Source: an uncultured beta proteobacterium
GTDB lineage: Bacteria > Pseudomonadota > Gammaproteobacteria > Burkholderiales > Burkholderiaceae_C
Assembly: GCA_903938815.1 (NCBI GenBank)
Contig: CAJAES010000030.1
Coordinates: 94,654 to 158,653, forward strand
Length of the DNA stretch: 64,000 nt
Direction: 5' to 3'
Made by a program: the position numbers and the translations under genes. The notes below the pieces were generated by a model, which was not told the DNA's origin, did not search any database, and saw only the letters and a list, made by a program, of their open reading frames with translations. This document shows, piece by piece, positions 8,492-18,299 of this stretch; the stretch's first letter is position 1; every line of letters starts with the position of its first letter.

Positions 8492-9313
8492 TCAGCCACC
8501 CACGGGCGGCGCGAGATCGGCGTGATCGGCCAGCCACGCGCGGGCCGGCGAGACATCGCCTTCGGACGGATGGAAGTCGGCCGCGAAGTAGCGCCGCCAG
8601 GGTGCCCACGTGTGGCGCACGATCCCCTGGCTTCCGAAGAGCAGGCGCCACGCACCGGCTCAGGTGGCCGGGCGCCACCAGTGGCCGTCGCGCCAGAGGT
8701 TGTGCAGGGTCTGGCGCGTCAGGTCGAGTGCGAAGTGCAGCGTCACCACCACATATAACCGTCGCCGCCAGGCCTCGTTGCCGCCGAGGGCGCGGTACAG
8801 GTCGAAGGCCGTGCAGCGGTGTTCGGACTCTTCGCTCGCGTGCCAGAGCCAGAGTTCGCGCAGGCGCGGTTCGGCGTTCGCCAGGGCCTGCGGATGGGTC
8901 AGCAGATGGTCGGCCAGGATCGCCGTGAAGTGCTCGGTGGCCGCCGTCACGCCCAGCCACGCGCGCGCATCGCGCCGGGCCAGCTGCGTGAGGATGCGCC
9001 GGCGGATCCGCCCTTCCCAGTGATTCACGTAGCCCTGGCGCTCGAGCTGCAGGTTGAAGCGCTGGTGCACGCGGCGGTGCGTGGCCTCCTGCCCGATGAA
9101 TCCCTGCACCTCGTCGGCAAACCGTTCGCGCCCGGCATCGTCCAGCCGGGCCAGCCCCTGCTTCACGGCATCGATGAACAACTGCTCGCCCGCCGGAAAG
9201 CTGAACGACAGGGCGTTGAACCAGGCGCTGCCGAACGCATCGCCCGTCCAGTGGCGCGGCCAGGGCGTTTCCAGGTCGACCTGCAGTCGGCGCACGGTCA
9301 GGGTCTTGCTCAT
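8492..9313 (-). pseudogene. predicted metal-dependent hydrolase (PF10118 type) interrupted by in-frame TGA
   Basis: The frame opens at the ATG 9311-9313 and gives a protein resembling the COG3687/PF10118 predicted metal-dependent hydrolases, with conserved His/Glu segments: GQEATHRRVHQRFN, TAATEHFTAILADHLL and WHASEESEHRCTAFDLY. After 217 residues, at WWRPAT, a TGA (minus strand, 8660-8662) interrupts it. The same frame continues without further stops for 55 codons to a TGA at 8492-8494, and the read-through peptide (AGAWRLLFGSQGIVRHTWAP...) is what the C-terminus of this family looks like. A single TGG to TGA change (Trp to stop) explains it; no frameshift is needed. It may be a recent nonsense mutation, a sequencing error, or tolerated truncation, since the metal-binding core is upstream. 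Confidence 0.7.
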
Positions 9314-9355
9314 GCGGTCATTGTGAGGCCGGGGCCGGGCGGTTAAGGTGAGCGG

Positions 9356-10636
9356 ATGCAAGACCTGATCGACACGTACCGCGCGGTGCGCGCAGAGACG
9401 CTTCTGCGCATCGCCCCGCTCTCCCCGGAAGACTGCCAGGTGCAGTCCATGCCCGACACCAGCCCAGCGAAGTGGCATCTGGCGCACACCACCTGGTTCA
9501 TCGAGACCTTCGTGCTCGGCGCGGCCGAGCCTCAGGCCGCGCCCTATGACCCGGCCTTCCGCACCCTGTTCAACAGCTACTACCAGACCGTGGGCCCGCA
9601 GCACCCGCGGCCACGGCGAGGCCTGGTCACGCGGCCCGATCTCGCCACCGTGCTGGCCTGGCGCCGCGCCGTGGACGATCGTGTCGCCGGGCTCGGTGAC
9701 CGCCTGTCGGATCCCCGGCTCGCCGCATTGCTGACGATCGGCATGAACCACGAGCAGCAACACCAGGAACTCCTGGTCACCGACATCAAGCATCTGCTGT
9801 GGCAGAACCCCCTGGCCCCCGCGTACGCCAGGGGCGCCCCGCCCGCTGCCGCGCCCGCCACGCCCGCAGGCTGGGTCGGCTTCGACGCAGGATGGACGAT
9901 GGCGGGCAAGATGGCAGGCCATATGGCGGGCCATATGGAGGGCAACATGGCGGGCCAGTCGGCGGGCCAATCGGCGGGCCAATCAGCGGGCAATTTGGCG
10001 GCCGACATGCCCGGCAGCGAAGGCAGCTTCAGCTTCGACAACGAAGGGCCGCGACACCGTGTCCACCTGGAGGCCTTCGAGATCCAGGACCGACTGGTCA
10101 CCCAGGGCGATTGGCAGTCCTTCATCGCCGATGGCGGGTACCAGCGCACGTCGCTGTGGCTGTCGGCGGGCTGGGACTGGGTGCAGTCGGCGCAGCGCGA
10201 GGCACCGCTGTACTGGCACAGGGAAGCTGCCGACGCGCCGTGGCACACGTTCACGCTGTTCGGCAACCAGACGCCGGACCCGGCCAGCCCGGTACTTCAC
10301 CTCAGCTACTACGAGGCAGACGCATTCGCCCGCTGGGCCGGCGCCAGGCTGCCCAGCGAGTTCGAATGGGAACATGCAGCGCGCAACGGCGCCCTGCACC
10401 AGCAGGACGACGTGGCCTGGCAATGGACGCGGTCGGACTACGCGCCCTACCCTCGCTACCACCCGGTCGAGGGAGCGCTGGGCGAGTACAACGGCAAGTT
10501 CATGTCGGGCCAGTACGTGCTGCGCGGCGGATCCCTCGCCACGCCGGCCGGCCACACGCGGGCCAGCTACCGCAACTTCTTCCCGCCGACCGCGCAGTGG
10601 CAGTTCACCGGGCTGAGGCTGGCCCGCGACGCCTGA
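9356..10636 (+). CDS. egtB: EgtB, ergothioneine biosynthesis sulfoxide synthase family
   Basis: A 426-residue protein with an N-terminal DinB-like domain and a C-terminal formylglycine-generating-enzyme/sulfatase-modifying fold. Iron-ligand histidines are visible as H44 (HLAHTTWF) and the pair H132/H136 (GMNHEQQHQELL). The C-terminal domain has FSFDNEGPRHRVHLEAFEI, RLPSEFEWEHAARNG and LRGGSLATPAGHTRASYRNFF. EgtB joins a thiol donor to trimethylhistidine on the way to ergothioneine. The inter-domain linker, residues 182-213, is eight tetrapeptide repeats of the MAGH/SAGQ type, not seen in EgtB proteins I know. The usual partner egtD is not adjacent. Confidence 0.87.
   Translation: MQDLIDTYRAVRAETLLRIAPLSPEDCQVQSMPDTSPAKWHLAHTTWFIETFVLGAAEPQAAPYDPAFRTLFNSYYQTVGPQHPRPRRGLVTRPDLATVLAWRRAVDDRVAGLGDRLSDPRLAALLTIGMNHEQQHQELLVTDIKHLLWQNPLAPAYARGAPPAAAPATPAGWVGFDAGWTMAGKMAGHMAGHMEGNMAGQSAGQSAGQSAGNLAADMPGSEGSFSFDNEGPRHRVHLEAFEIQDRLVTQGDWQSFIADGGYQRTSLWLSAGWDWVQSAQREAPLYWHREAADAPWHTFTLFGNQTPDPASPVLHLSYYEADAFARWAGARLPSEFEWEHAARNGALHQQDDVAWQWTRSDYAPYPRYHPVEGALGEYNGKFMSGQYVLRGGSLATPAGHTRASYRNFFPPTAQWQFTGLRLARDA
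9899..9994 (+). repeat. 12-bp tandem repeat, 8 units, inside egtB
   Basis: Eight consecutive 12-base units, each a variant of ATGGCGGGCCAT or TCGGCGGGCCAA, keep the reading frame and encode MAGK-MAGH-MAGH-MEGN-MAGQ-SAGQ-SAGQ-SAGN. A ninth unit (9995-10006) is degenerate. The first five and last three units form two subfamilies, indicating stepwise expansion by replication slippage. Confidence 0.9.
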
Positions 10637-10637
10637 T

Positions 10638-11363
10638 TCAGAACATCAGGCCCAGCGATGTCATCCAGGCGGGCATGCGGGCGAGCAGGGTCGCCTCGAG
10701 CCGCTTGTCCAGGCCCAGCACCACCAGCACGCCCAGCAGAACGAGCGCAGCGCCCAGCAGGTGGCGGCCCCGGTGGCCCCAGCGCTGCAGATGCGCACTT
10801 GCGTCCGGCGTGAGCCTGGCCGTGACCGTGCCCAGCACCAGCAAGGGTGCGCCACCGCCCAGGCCGTAGGCCATCATCGTGAACGCCAGCGTGAACCAGT
10901 CGGGTTCGTCTGCCGTCAGCGCCACCAGCGTGGCACCCAGGGTCGGGCCGGCACAGGGCGTCCAGATCAGGCCCAGCAGGGCGCCCAGCATGAACTGCCG
11001 CTTCAGGCCGTGACCGCGCAGCCGGTCGGACCAACGCCCCCCGGCCGCCTCCACGACCGCCAGACGCCGCTCGAACGCCGCCTGCAGCCGCGCCGACGTC
11101 AACACCGAGCCTGACAGCACCAGACCCGCACCGCCCAGAGCGCGAAGGTGCTCGGGCGCCAGTGCCATGCCCGAACCCGCCACCAGCAGCGCCGCCGCGG
11201 TGAAAGAGAGTGCCAGCCCCACCGCCAGAGCCAACGGACCCCACCGGTGGCGTGCCAATGCCGCAGCCACGACCACCGGCAGCAAAGGCAGAACGCAGGG
11301 TGAGAGGGTCGCCAGGGCGCCAGCCACGAAGGCCAGCAGCGAGGGCCAGGCGTTGAACGACAT
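10638..11363 (-). CDS. CcdA/DsbD-type thiol-disulfide transmembrane protein
   Basis: A 241-residue membrane protein with about six hydrophobic segments and the two hallmark cysteines of the CcdA/DsbD transmembrane domain: C23 in LSPCVLPLLP and C137 in IWTPCAGPTLG. This family passes electrons from cytoplasmic thioredoxin across the inner membrane to periplasmic thioredoxin-like partners for cytochrome c maturation or disulfide reduction. The gene upstream in the same transcript (eight bases apart) encodes a thioredoxin-fold protein that may be its partner. It is convergent with egtB, with one base between the genes. Confidence 0.88.
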   Translation of the reverse strand: MSFNAWPSLLAFVAGALATLSPCVLPLLPVVVAAALARHRWGPLALAVGLALSFTAAALLVAGSGMALAPEHLRALGGAGLVLSGSVLTSARLQAAFERRLAVVEAAGGRWSDRLRGHGLKRQFMLGALLGLIWTPCAGPTLGATLVALTADEPDWFTLAFTMMAYGLGGGAPLLVLGTVTARLTPDASAHLQRWGHRGRHLLGAALVLLGVLVVLGLDKRLEATLLARMPAWMTSLGLMF

Positions 11364-11371
11364 GCCTGCCC

Positions 11372-11764
11372 TCAGAGCGCCCGGGCCAGCAGCGCCGCCA
11401 GATCGGCCCGGCGCGTGAGCCCGGCCGCGCGCGCCACTTCGCGGCGACCGCGGAAGACGACGAGCGTGCTCTGCACCGTCACACGCAGCCGGCGACGGAT
11501 GGCGAGATCGTGATCGAAGTCGGCCATGAACAGCTTCATGGCCGCGAAGCGGGGCTCGTCGAGCAACTGCAGGATGACTGGCTTCTGCGCCGAACAGACG
11601 GCGCACCAGTCGGTCTCGAACGCGATCGCGACCGGGCCGCCGCCCTTCAACGCGGCGGCGAAGGCATCAGCCTCGTAGGCGTATTCCGCCGCAGGCGCCG
11701 GCACGCACCAAGGTGCGGTTGCGCACGCCACCAGCCAGCGGCGACGATCGGGGAACCAGACCAT
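11372..11764 (-). CDS. thioredoxin-family protein
   Basis: A 130-residue thioredoxin-fold protein with the active-site motif WCAVC (C54, C57) and flanking AIAFETDWCAVC and MADFDHD segments. The N-terminus has a hydrophobic stretch (WLVACATAPWCVPAPA) that looks like an export signal, so it is likely periplasmic and reduced through the CcdA-like protein encoded eight bases downstream. It resembles thioredoxin-like reductases of the DsbD gamma type more than cytoplasmic thioredoxin. Confidence 0.8.
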   Translation of the reverse strand: MVWFPDRRRWLVACATAPWCVPAPAAEYAYEADAFAAALKGGGPVAIAFETDWCAVCSAQKPVILQLLDEPRFAAMKLFMADFDHDLAIRRRLRVTVQSTLVVFRGRREVARAAGLTRRADLAALLARAL

Positions 11765-11822
11765 TTGTTCAGTCTGGCATCACCGCGCGCCGAAGGCTTG
11801 CGGCTGGTCAAACAGGCGCGGC

Positions 11823-13349
11823 TCAGCCGGCCGGCACCGCCCGGTCCGCAGCCCAGGCCCGCAGCGCATCGATGGCCTCGGCCCGCGTGACCGACAGCGG
11901 CTTCGTCCGCGCCAGTTCCGCCAGCACCAGGCCCGCATCGGCCGCCTTGGCGAGCGCGTGCGCCTCGTAGCGGGCCGCCACGGCAGCGGCCTCAACCTCG
12001 GCGCCCGAGAAGCCGACGCTCGCCACCACCAGGGAGGCCAGCGCCGTGTCGTCGAAACCGATCTTCAGGCGCCCGAGGTGGATCCGCATGAGCTCGGCCC
12101 GCGTGGCCTCATCGGGCAGGTCGACGAAGAAGATCTCGTCGAAGCGGCCCTTGCGCACCAGTTCGGGCGGCAGGGACTCAATGTCGTTGGCGGTCGCCAC
12201 GAGGAACACGCGGCCGCGCCGTTCGGCCATCCACGTGAGCAGCGTGCCGAGCATGCGCCGGGTGGCGCCGGTGCCGTCGCCCTCCCCCGCGCCACCGCCA
12301 GACAGGCCCTTCTCGATCTCGTCCATCCACAGCACGCAGGGCTGCATGGCCTCGGCCATGCGCAGCGCCTCGCGCAGCTTGCGTTCGCTCTCGCCCTGCC
12401 ACTTGTCCAGCAGCGCGCCGAAATCCATGCGGAACAGCGGCAGCTGCCAGGCCGCGGCCGTGGCCTTGGCCGCGAGGCTCTTGCCCGCGCCCTGCACGCC
12501 CAGCAACAGCATGCCCTTGGGCGGCGGCAGGCCGCCGGCGGCGACGGGGTCCAGAAAGGGCTCGCGACGCAGCAGCAGCCAGCGCTTGAGCGCCTTCATG
12601 CCGGCCACCGAAGCCATGTCGGGCAGGTTCTGCTCGAAGACGAGCAACTCGGCGGCCCCCATCTGGGCCTGCTTGGCCTCGAGCACGCGGGCCAGGTCGG
12701 CGGTGGTGATCTGGCCATCCCCGAGCGCCAGGCGCGCCAGGTGACGCACGGCGGCTTCGGGCAGGCCGGCCAGGTGGCGCTGCAACGACTCCAGCGTGCG
12801 CTGGCAGCCGGCCACGTCCTGCCCGGCGCGGCCTCGCTGCCGCGTGATCTCTTCCTTGAGCACCGCCCGCACACGCTCGGGGGTCATGGGCTCGAGGTCG
12901 AAACGGCTGCACCAGGGCACGAGTTCGTCGGGTACCGTGACGGCGTGGCCGACGAAGGCCAGCTGCACGCCGCCGGTCTCGCACTTCAGGGCCTGGTCCT
13001 TCAGCGCACGCACCGTCACCGGGTGGTTCAGGTAGGGGTGGATGTCCAGCAGCAGCACCAGCGCCGGGCCTTCGAGCCGCTCGACCGCCGCGAGCGCGGC
13101 CGGCAGTTCCTTCGTGTCGCCCGCACCGGGATGGCCGTCGGCGCCGTGATCCACCAGGCGCAGTTTCACGCCGTGCAGCGCCCGCAGGCCGCGGCTGGCC
13201 GACCAGACCCAGAGCGCGCGCTGTGTGCGCCGCGCCACGGCCTCGGCCAGCGCCAGCACGCGCTTCTCCTCGTGCGTCTGCAACACGACGACCGGCGTGT
13301 GCGTGTCCAGCAGCGCCGTCAAGGCCTCGACCTGCGAAGGTGTCGGCAT
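11823..13349 (-). CDS. AAA+ ATPase, Ycf46/SpoVK-like
   Basis: A 508-residue protein with a non-conserved N-terminal half and a C-terminal classic AAA module: Walker A GVQGAGKS, Walker B CVLWMDEIEKG, sensor VFLVATANDIESLP, and arginine finger region RKGRFDEIFFVDLP, followed by the four-helix lid. The N-terminal half (ALVLLLDIHPYL, LAFVGHAVTVPDELVPW) is typical of the Ycf46/ARC-like AAA proteins that occur in cyanobacteria and proteobacteria with little functional data. The ATG at 13347-13349 was preferred to a GTG fourteen codons upstream. It follows purL after 80 bases; functional linkage is not obvious. Confidence 0.85.
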   Translation of the reverse strand: MPTPSQVEALTALLDTHTPVVVLQTHEEKRVLALAEAVARRTQRALWVWSASRGLRALHGVKLRLVDHGADGHPGAGDTKELPAALAAVERLEGPALVLLLDIHPYLNHPVTVRALKDQALKCETGGVQLAFVGHAVTVPDELVPWCSRFDLEPMTPERVRAVLKEEITRQRGRAGQDVAGCQRTLESLQRHLAGLPEAAVRHLARLALGDGQITTADLARVLEAKQAQMGAAELLVFEQNLPDMASVAGMKALKRWLLLRREPFLDPVAAGGLPPPKGMLLLGVQGAGKSLAAKATAAAWQLPLFRMDFGALLDKWQGESERKLREALRMAEAMQPCVLWMDEIEKGLSGGGAGEGDGTGATRRMLGTLLTWMAERRGRVFLVATANDIESLPPELVRKGRFDEIFFVDLPDEATRAELMRIHLGRLKIGFDDTALASLVVASVGFSGAEVEAAAVAARYEAHALAKAADAGLVLAELARTKPLSVTRAEAIDALRAWAADRAVPAG

Positions 13350-13429
13350 CTCAGCGACGCCCGGCCGTTCCGAAGGTGCCGAGCGCTCCACCGTGGGAAA
13401 GCGAACGAGGCGGACCTGGTGGCTTCATG

Positions 13430-16400
13430 TCAGCCCACCCACTTCCGGGCGTTGCGGAACAGGCGCATCCACGGGCTCAACGCCGAGGGGTCGCCCGGCG
13501 TCCAGCTCATCAGCACGTTGCGGAAGACCCGCTCGGGGTGCGGCATCATGGCCGTGAAGCGCCCGTCGGGCGTGGTCACGGCGGTCAGGCCTGCGGGGCT
13601 GCCGTTCGGATTGGCCGGATAGGCCTGCGTCGGCTGGCCGCGCCCATCGACCCAGCGCATGGCGCGCTGAACGCGGGCCGCGTCGCCGCGCTGCGAGAAA
13701 TCGGCATAACCCTCGCCGTGGGCCACCGCGATGGGCATGCGGCTGCCCGCCATGCCGGCCATGAAGAGGCTGGGGCTGTCCAGCACTTCCACCATCGCCA
13801 GGCGCGCCTCGAACTGCTCGCTGCGGTTGCGTGTGAAGCGTGGCCAGGTGTCGGCGCCGGGAATCATCGGCGCCAGCGCCGCCAGCATCTGGCAGCCGTT
13901 GCAGATACCGAGCGCAAATGTGTCCGGGCGCGCGAAGAAGGCCGCGAAGGCATCCGCCAGGCGGGGGTTGAAGAGGATGGAGCGCGCCCAGCCCTCGCCC
14001 GCACCCAGCGTGTCGCCGTAGCTGAAGCCGCCGCAGGCGATGAAGCCCTGGTACATGTCCAGTCGCGTGCGGCCGGTCTGCAGGTCGCTCATGTGGACGT
14101 CGAAGGTGTCGAAGCCGGCCAGCGCGAACGCGCGGCTCGTCTCGACGTGCGAGTTGACGCCCTGCTCGCGCAGGATGGCCAGCTTCGGGCGGGCGCCTGT
14201 GGCGATCATCGGCGCGGCCACGTCCTCGGCCGGGTCGAAGCCCAGGTGCAGGTGCAGGCCGGGTTCGGTGGCGTCGGATGCAGCGGTGTGCTCGCTGTCG
14301 GCGCTGGCCGGGTTGTCCCGGCCGCGCGCGATGCGCCAGCTCACGTCGTCCCAGGCGGCGAGCAGGTCCGCCAGCGGCGCGCTGAACACCGGCTTGGCAT
14401 CGCGCCAGACCTCGACCAGGCCGCGCTCGTTGGTCTTGCCGACGAAGTGCGAGTGGCGCGACAGCCCGTGCGACCGCAGCACCGCCATCACCTCGTTGCG
14501 CTCGGCGGTGGGCACCTGCAGCAGCACGCCCAGTTCCTCGTTGAACAGCGCCTTGAGCGTGAGCTCGCTGCGGCGCTCGCTCACCTGCCCGGCCCAGTTC
14601 TTGGAGTCGCCGTACTCCGCGCGGCTGTCGGCGATGCCGTCGCCCTCGGTCACGAGGATGTCGACGTTCAGGCTGATGCCCAGGCGGCCGGCGAAGGCCA
14701 TCTCGCAGGCGGCCGCCCAGAGGCCGCCGTCACTGCGGTCGTGGTACGCCAGGATGCGGCCCTGAGCCCGCAGCGCGTTCACGGCGTCGACCAGGCTCTT
14801 CAGCTGCGCCGGCTCGTCGAGATCGGGCACCTCGTTGCCGAAACGGCCCAGCACCTGCGCCAGCATCGAGCCGCCCATGCGCATGCGGCCCCGGCCCAGG
14901 TCCACGAGCACCAGCGTGGTGTCGCCGGGCTGGAGCTGAGGCGTCAGCGTGCCGCGCACGTCGTCCAGCGTCGCGAAGGCGGTGACGACGAGAGACACGG
15001 GCGCGGTGACCTTGCGGCCTTCCCACTGCGTGCGCATCGACAGCGAATCCTTGCCCACCGGGATGCCGATGCCAAGCTGCGGGCACAGCTCCAGCCCGAC
15101 GGCCCGGACGGTGTCGAACAGCGCGGCGTCCTCGCCGGGCTCGCCGCAGGCGGCCATCCAGTTGGCGCTGAGCTTCACGCGGGACAGGTCCACGGGCGCG
15201 GCCAGAAGGTTGGTCAGGGCCTCGCCCACCGCCATGCGGCCGGATGCCGGCGCGTCCAGTGCGGCCAGCGGCGTGCGCTCGCCCATGCACATGGCTTCGC
15301 CGCGGAATCCGTCGTGGTCGGCCAGCGTCACGGCCACGTCGGCCACCGGCACCTGCCAGGGGCCGACCATGGGGTCGCGGTGATTCAGGCCGCCGACGGT
15401 GCGGTCGCCGATCGTGATCAGGAAACGCTTGCTCGCCACCGTGGGGTGGCGCAGCACGCTGAAGGCCACTTCGTCCAGCGCCACGCTGGTCAGGTCGAGC
15501 GGCGGCTCGGTGCGCGCCACGCGCTGCACGTCGCGCCGCATCTTGGGCGGCTTGCCCAGCAGCACGTCCATGGGCATGTCGATGACACGCTCGCCGCCGG
15601 GGCCGTCCTCCAGCACCAGATCGGCGGCATCGGTGGCCACGCCCACCACCGCGTAGGGGCAGCGCTCGCGTTCGCACATCTGTTCGAAGAGCGGCATCAG
15701 CGCGGGGTCGAGCGCCAGCGTGTAGCGCTCCTGGCTCTCGTTGCACCAGGCCTCCTTCGGGGCCAGGCCGGTTTCTTCCAGCGGCACCCGGCGCAGGTCG
15801 AACGTGGCGCCACGGCCGGCGCCGTCCACGAGCTCGGGGAATGCGTTGCTGATGCCGCCGGCGCCCACGTCGTGGATGGCGAGGATGGGGTTCGTCTCAC
15901 CCAGGGCCCAGCAGTGGTTGATGACCTCCTGGGCGCGGCGCTGGATCTCGGGGTTGCCGCGCTGCACGCTGTCGAAGTCGAGCGCGGCGGTGTTGCTGCC
16001 GGCAGCCATGGAACTGGCCGCTCCGCCGCCCATGCCGATGCGCATGCCCGGCCCGCCCAGCTGCACCAGCAGGGTGCCGGCTGCAAAGATCTTCTTGTGC
16101 GTCTGACCGTCGTCGATGGCGCCCAGTCCGCCGGCGATCATGATGGGCTTGTGATAGCCGCGGCGCACGCCGGCGACGTCCATCTCGAACACACGGAAGT
16201 AGCCGCCCAGCGCCGGGCGGCCGAACTCGTTGTTGAAGGCGGCGCCGCCCAGCGGGCCCTCGGTCATGATCTGCAGCGGGCTGGCGATGTGCGCGGGCTT
16301 GCCGACCGGGCTGCGTTCCCAGGGCTCGTTCGTGCCCGGCAGGTGCAGGTTGCTGACGCTGAAGCCCGTGAGTCCGGCCTTCGGCCGCGCGCCACGGCCG

Positions 16401-17404
16401 GTGGCGCCTTCGTCGCGGATCTCGCCGCCGGCGCCGGTCGCGGCCCCGGGAAAGGGGCTGATCGCGGTGGGGTGGTTGTGGGTCTCCACCTTCATCAGCA
16501 CGTGCGCGGTGCCGGCGTGCGGGCCGTACAGCGGTGCGTTCGTGAAACCGGTGGGGCCCCAGCGCTGCACGGGGCCGCCGCCCATCACGGCGGCGTTGTC
16601 GCTGTAGGCGACGACCGTGTGCTGCGGCGAAGTCTTCTCGGTGTGGCGGATCATGCCGAACATCGAATGCGGCTCCAGCGCGCCGTCGATGACGAATTCA
16701 GCGTTGAAGATCTTGTGGCGGCAGTGCTCGCTGTTGGCCTGCGCGAACATCATCAGCTCGACATCGCTCGGGTTGCGGCCCAGCTTGCGGAAGGCGGCCA
16801 CCAGGTAATCGATCTCGTCGGCGGACAGCGCGAGGCCGAACTCGGCATTGGCTTCGTCCAGCGCCTCCCGCCCGCGGCCGAGCACGTCCACGTGCACCAG
16901 GGGCGGTGCGGGCTGGGGGTCGAACAGGTGCGCGGCGGCGGCCCGCTCGAAAGCCACGCTCTCGGTCATGCGGTCATGCAGCAGCAGCGCCGCGGCCTGG
17001 CGCTCGTCGGCCGTCAGCGGCTTGGCGCCGCCCAGCAGGCCGGTCTTCAGGCTCAGCCGGAATTCAGTGACTCGCTCGACCCGGTGCAGCAGCAGGCCGC
17101 AGTTGCGGGCGATGTCGGTCGCCTTGCTGGCCCACGGGGAGACCGTCCCCAGCCGCGGCATCACGACGATCAGTTCGCCATCGTCCACCGGCCCCTGGTA
17201 GGGGTCGCCATAGGTGAGCAGCGCGCCCAGGCGGTCGGCGTCGACCGCGCCGGCTTCGGGCGAGACGACGTGCACGAAGCGCGCAGCCACGCCCGTGACG
17301 CGCGGGTTCACGGCCTGCAACTGCGGCAGCAGCGCAGCGGCGCGGAAGTCCGACAGGGCGTTGCCGCCTTCGAAGAACAGCGGAGGGGGCAGTTGGGCGG
17401 GCAT
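13430..17404 (-). CDS. purL: phosphoribosylformylglycinamidine synthase
   Basis: A full-length 1324-residue large-type PurL, which converts FGAR, glutamine and ATP to FGAM in purine synthesis. The N-terminal PurS-like, two AIRS-like ATPase and C-terminal glutaminase domains are all present. Markers include [21 protein letters not shown] in the first synthase half, [12 protein letters not shown] and GKDSLSM in the second, and the class-I glutaminase with nucleophile Cys in [10 protein letters not shown] and a downstream AHGEG histidine/glutamate. The start ATG is at 17402-17404, 63 bases from the divergent map gene. Confidence 0.97.
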   Translation of the reverse strand: MPAQLPPPLFFEGGNALSDFRAAALLPQLQAVNPRVTGVAARFVHVVSPEAGAVDADRLGALLTYGDPYQGPVDDGELIVVMPRLGTVSPWASKATDIARNCGLLLHRVERVTEFRLSLKTGLLGGAKPLTADERQAAALLLHDRMTESVAFERAAAAHLFDPQPAPPLVHVDVLGRGREALDEANAEFGLALSADEIDYLVAAFRKLGRNPSDVELMMFAQANSEHCRHKIFNAEFVIDGALEPHSMFGMIRHTEKTSPQHTVVAYSDNAAVMGGGPVQRWGPTGFTNAPLYGPHAGTAHVLMKVETHNHPTAISPFPGAATGAGGEIRDEGATGRGARPKAGLTGFSVSNLHLPGTNEPWERSPVGKPAHIASPLQIMTEGPLGGAAFNNEFGRPALGGYFRVFEMDVAGVRRGYHKPIMIAGGLGAIDDGQTHKKIFAAGTLLVQLGGPGMRIGMGGGAASSMAAGSNTAALDFDSVQRGNPEIQRRAQEVINHCWALGETNPILAIHDVGAGGISNAFPELVDGAGRGATFDLRRVPLEETGLAPKEAWCNESQERYTLALDPALMPLFEQMCERERCPYAVVGVATDAADLVLEDGPGGERVIDMPMDVLLGKPPKMRRDVQRVARTEPPLDLTSVALDEVAFSVLRHPTVASKRFLITIGDRTVGGLNHRDPMVGPWQVPVADVAVTLADHDGFRGEAMCMGERTPLAALDAPASGRMAVGEALTNLLAAPVDLSRVKLSANWMAACGEPGEDAALFDTVRAVGLELCPQLGIGIPVGKDSLSMRTQWEGRKVTAPVSLVVTAFATLDDVRGTLTPQLQPGDTTLVLVDLGRGRMRMGGSMLAQVLGRFGNEVPDLDEPAQLKSLVDAVNALRAQGRILAYHDRSDGGLWAAACEMAFAGRLGISLNVDILVTEGDGIADSRAEYGDSKNWAGQVSERRSELTLKALFNEELGVLLQVPTAERNEVMAVLRSHGLSRHSHFVGKTNERGLVEVWRDAKPVFSAPLADLLAAWDDVSWRIARGRDNPASADSEHTAASDATEPGLHLHLGFDPAEDVAAPMIATGARPKLAILREQGVNSHVETSRAFALAGFDTFDVHMSDLQTGRTRLDMYQGFIACGGFSYGDTLGAGEGWARSILFNPRLADAFAAFFARPDTFALGICNGCQMLAALAPMIPGADTWPRFTRNRSEQFEARLAMVEVLDSPSLFMAGMAGSRMPIAVAHGEGYADFSQRGDAARVQRAMRWVDGRGQPTQAYPANPNGSPAGLTAVTTPDGRFTAMMPHPERVFRNVLMSWTPGDPSALSPWMRLFRNARKWVG

Positions 17405-17466
17405 CGGGCGGTCGAGATCGGTGGGAACCCTGCATTTTAGGAGGCCCGGTGGGATAATCCCGGCCC

Positions 17467-18291
17467 ATGACGATCTCGCTCAAATCCGCCGCCGATATTG
17501 ACGGTATGCGCCTGGCCGGCCGATTGGCCTCGGAAGTGCTGGACATGCTGACCCCGCACATCGTGCCGGGCGTCACCACGCTGCACCTCGACAAGCTCGC
17601 GCACGACCACATGGTCAACGTGCAGGGCGGCATTCCGGCCACGCTCGGGTACCAGCCGCCCGGCTACACGGCCTACCCGGCATCGTTGTGCGCGTCGGTC
17701 AATCATCAGGTCTGCCACGGCATCCCGAACGACCGGCCGCTGAAGAACGGCGACATCGTCAACATCGACGTCACCGTCATCAAGGACGGCTGGCACGGCG
17801 ACACCAGCCGCATGTTCGTCGTGGGCGAGGGCTCGATCCAGGCCAAGCGCCTGTGCCACATCACCTACGAGGCCATGTGGAAGGGGATCGTCAAGGTGAA
17901 GCCGGGGGTGCGCCTGGGCGACATCGGGCATGCCATCCAGATGTTCGCCGAGAGCGCTGGCTACTCGGTGGTGCGCGAATTCTGCGGCCATGGCATCGGC
18001 CGCAAGTTCCATGAGGAACCGCAGGTGCTGCACTACGGGCGCCCCGGCACGCTCGAGGAACTCGTGCCCGGCATGATCTTCACGATCGAGCCGATGGTGA
18101 ACGCGGGCCGCCGCGACATCCGCGAGATGGGCGACGGCTGGACCATCGTCACCAAGGACCGCTCCCTGTCGGCCCAGTGGGAGCACACGGTGCTGGTCAC
18201 GGAAACCGGCTACGAGGTGCTGACGATGTCCGCCGGCTACCCGCCGCTGCCGGCATTCGTGCAGCCCGCGGCGGCACTGGCCACCTCCTGA
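17467..18291 (+). CDS. map: methionine aminopeptidase, type I
   Basis: A 274-residue type I enzyme that removes N-terminal methionine from nascent proteins. Metal ligands of the pita-bread fold are all visible: the two aspartates in [16 protein letters not shown], the histidine in [14 protein letters not shown], and glutamates in [11 protein letters not shown] and QWEHTVLVT. No N-terminal SH3 extension is present. glnD starts eight bases after its stop. The upstream 62 bases separate it from divergent purL and contain a GATAAT hexamer only a few bases before the start codon. Confidence 0.96.
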   Translation: MTISLKSAADIDGMRLAGRLASEVLDMLTPHIVPGVTTLHLDKLAHDHMVNVQGGIPATLGYQPPGYTAYPASLCASVNHQVCHGIPNDRPLKNGDIVNIDVTVIKDGWHGDTSRMFVVGEGSIQAKRLCHITYEAMWKGIVKVKPGVRLGDIGHAIQMFAESAGYSVVREFCGHGIGRKFHEEPQVLHYGRPGTLEELVPGMIFTIEPMVNAGRRDIREMGDGWTIVTKDRSLSAQWEHTVLVTETGYEVLTMSAGYPPLPAFVQPAAALATS

Positions 18292-18299
18292 GCCGCGCC

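Noticed and set aside
8660..8662. TGA as a selenocysteine codon in the hydrolase, given mnmH in the window
   Set aside because: The neighbouring residues (PAT-x-AGAWRLLFG) fit a Trp in homologues, no selenocysteine insertion element is apparent after the TGA, and mnmH modifies tRNA and does not indicate selenoproteins.
8640..8680. Frameshift in the hydrolase gene
   Set aside because: The continuation after the TGA lies in the same frame (168 bases between the two stop codons, a multiple of three), so no indel is needed.
13223..17440. Very long open frame (about 1400 codons) on the plus strand across purL
   Set aside because: It is antisense to the full-length PurL with clear motifs. High G+C favours long open frames on the opposite strand; its translation is His/Ala/Gly/Arg-rich and matches nothing.
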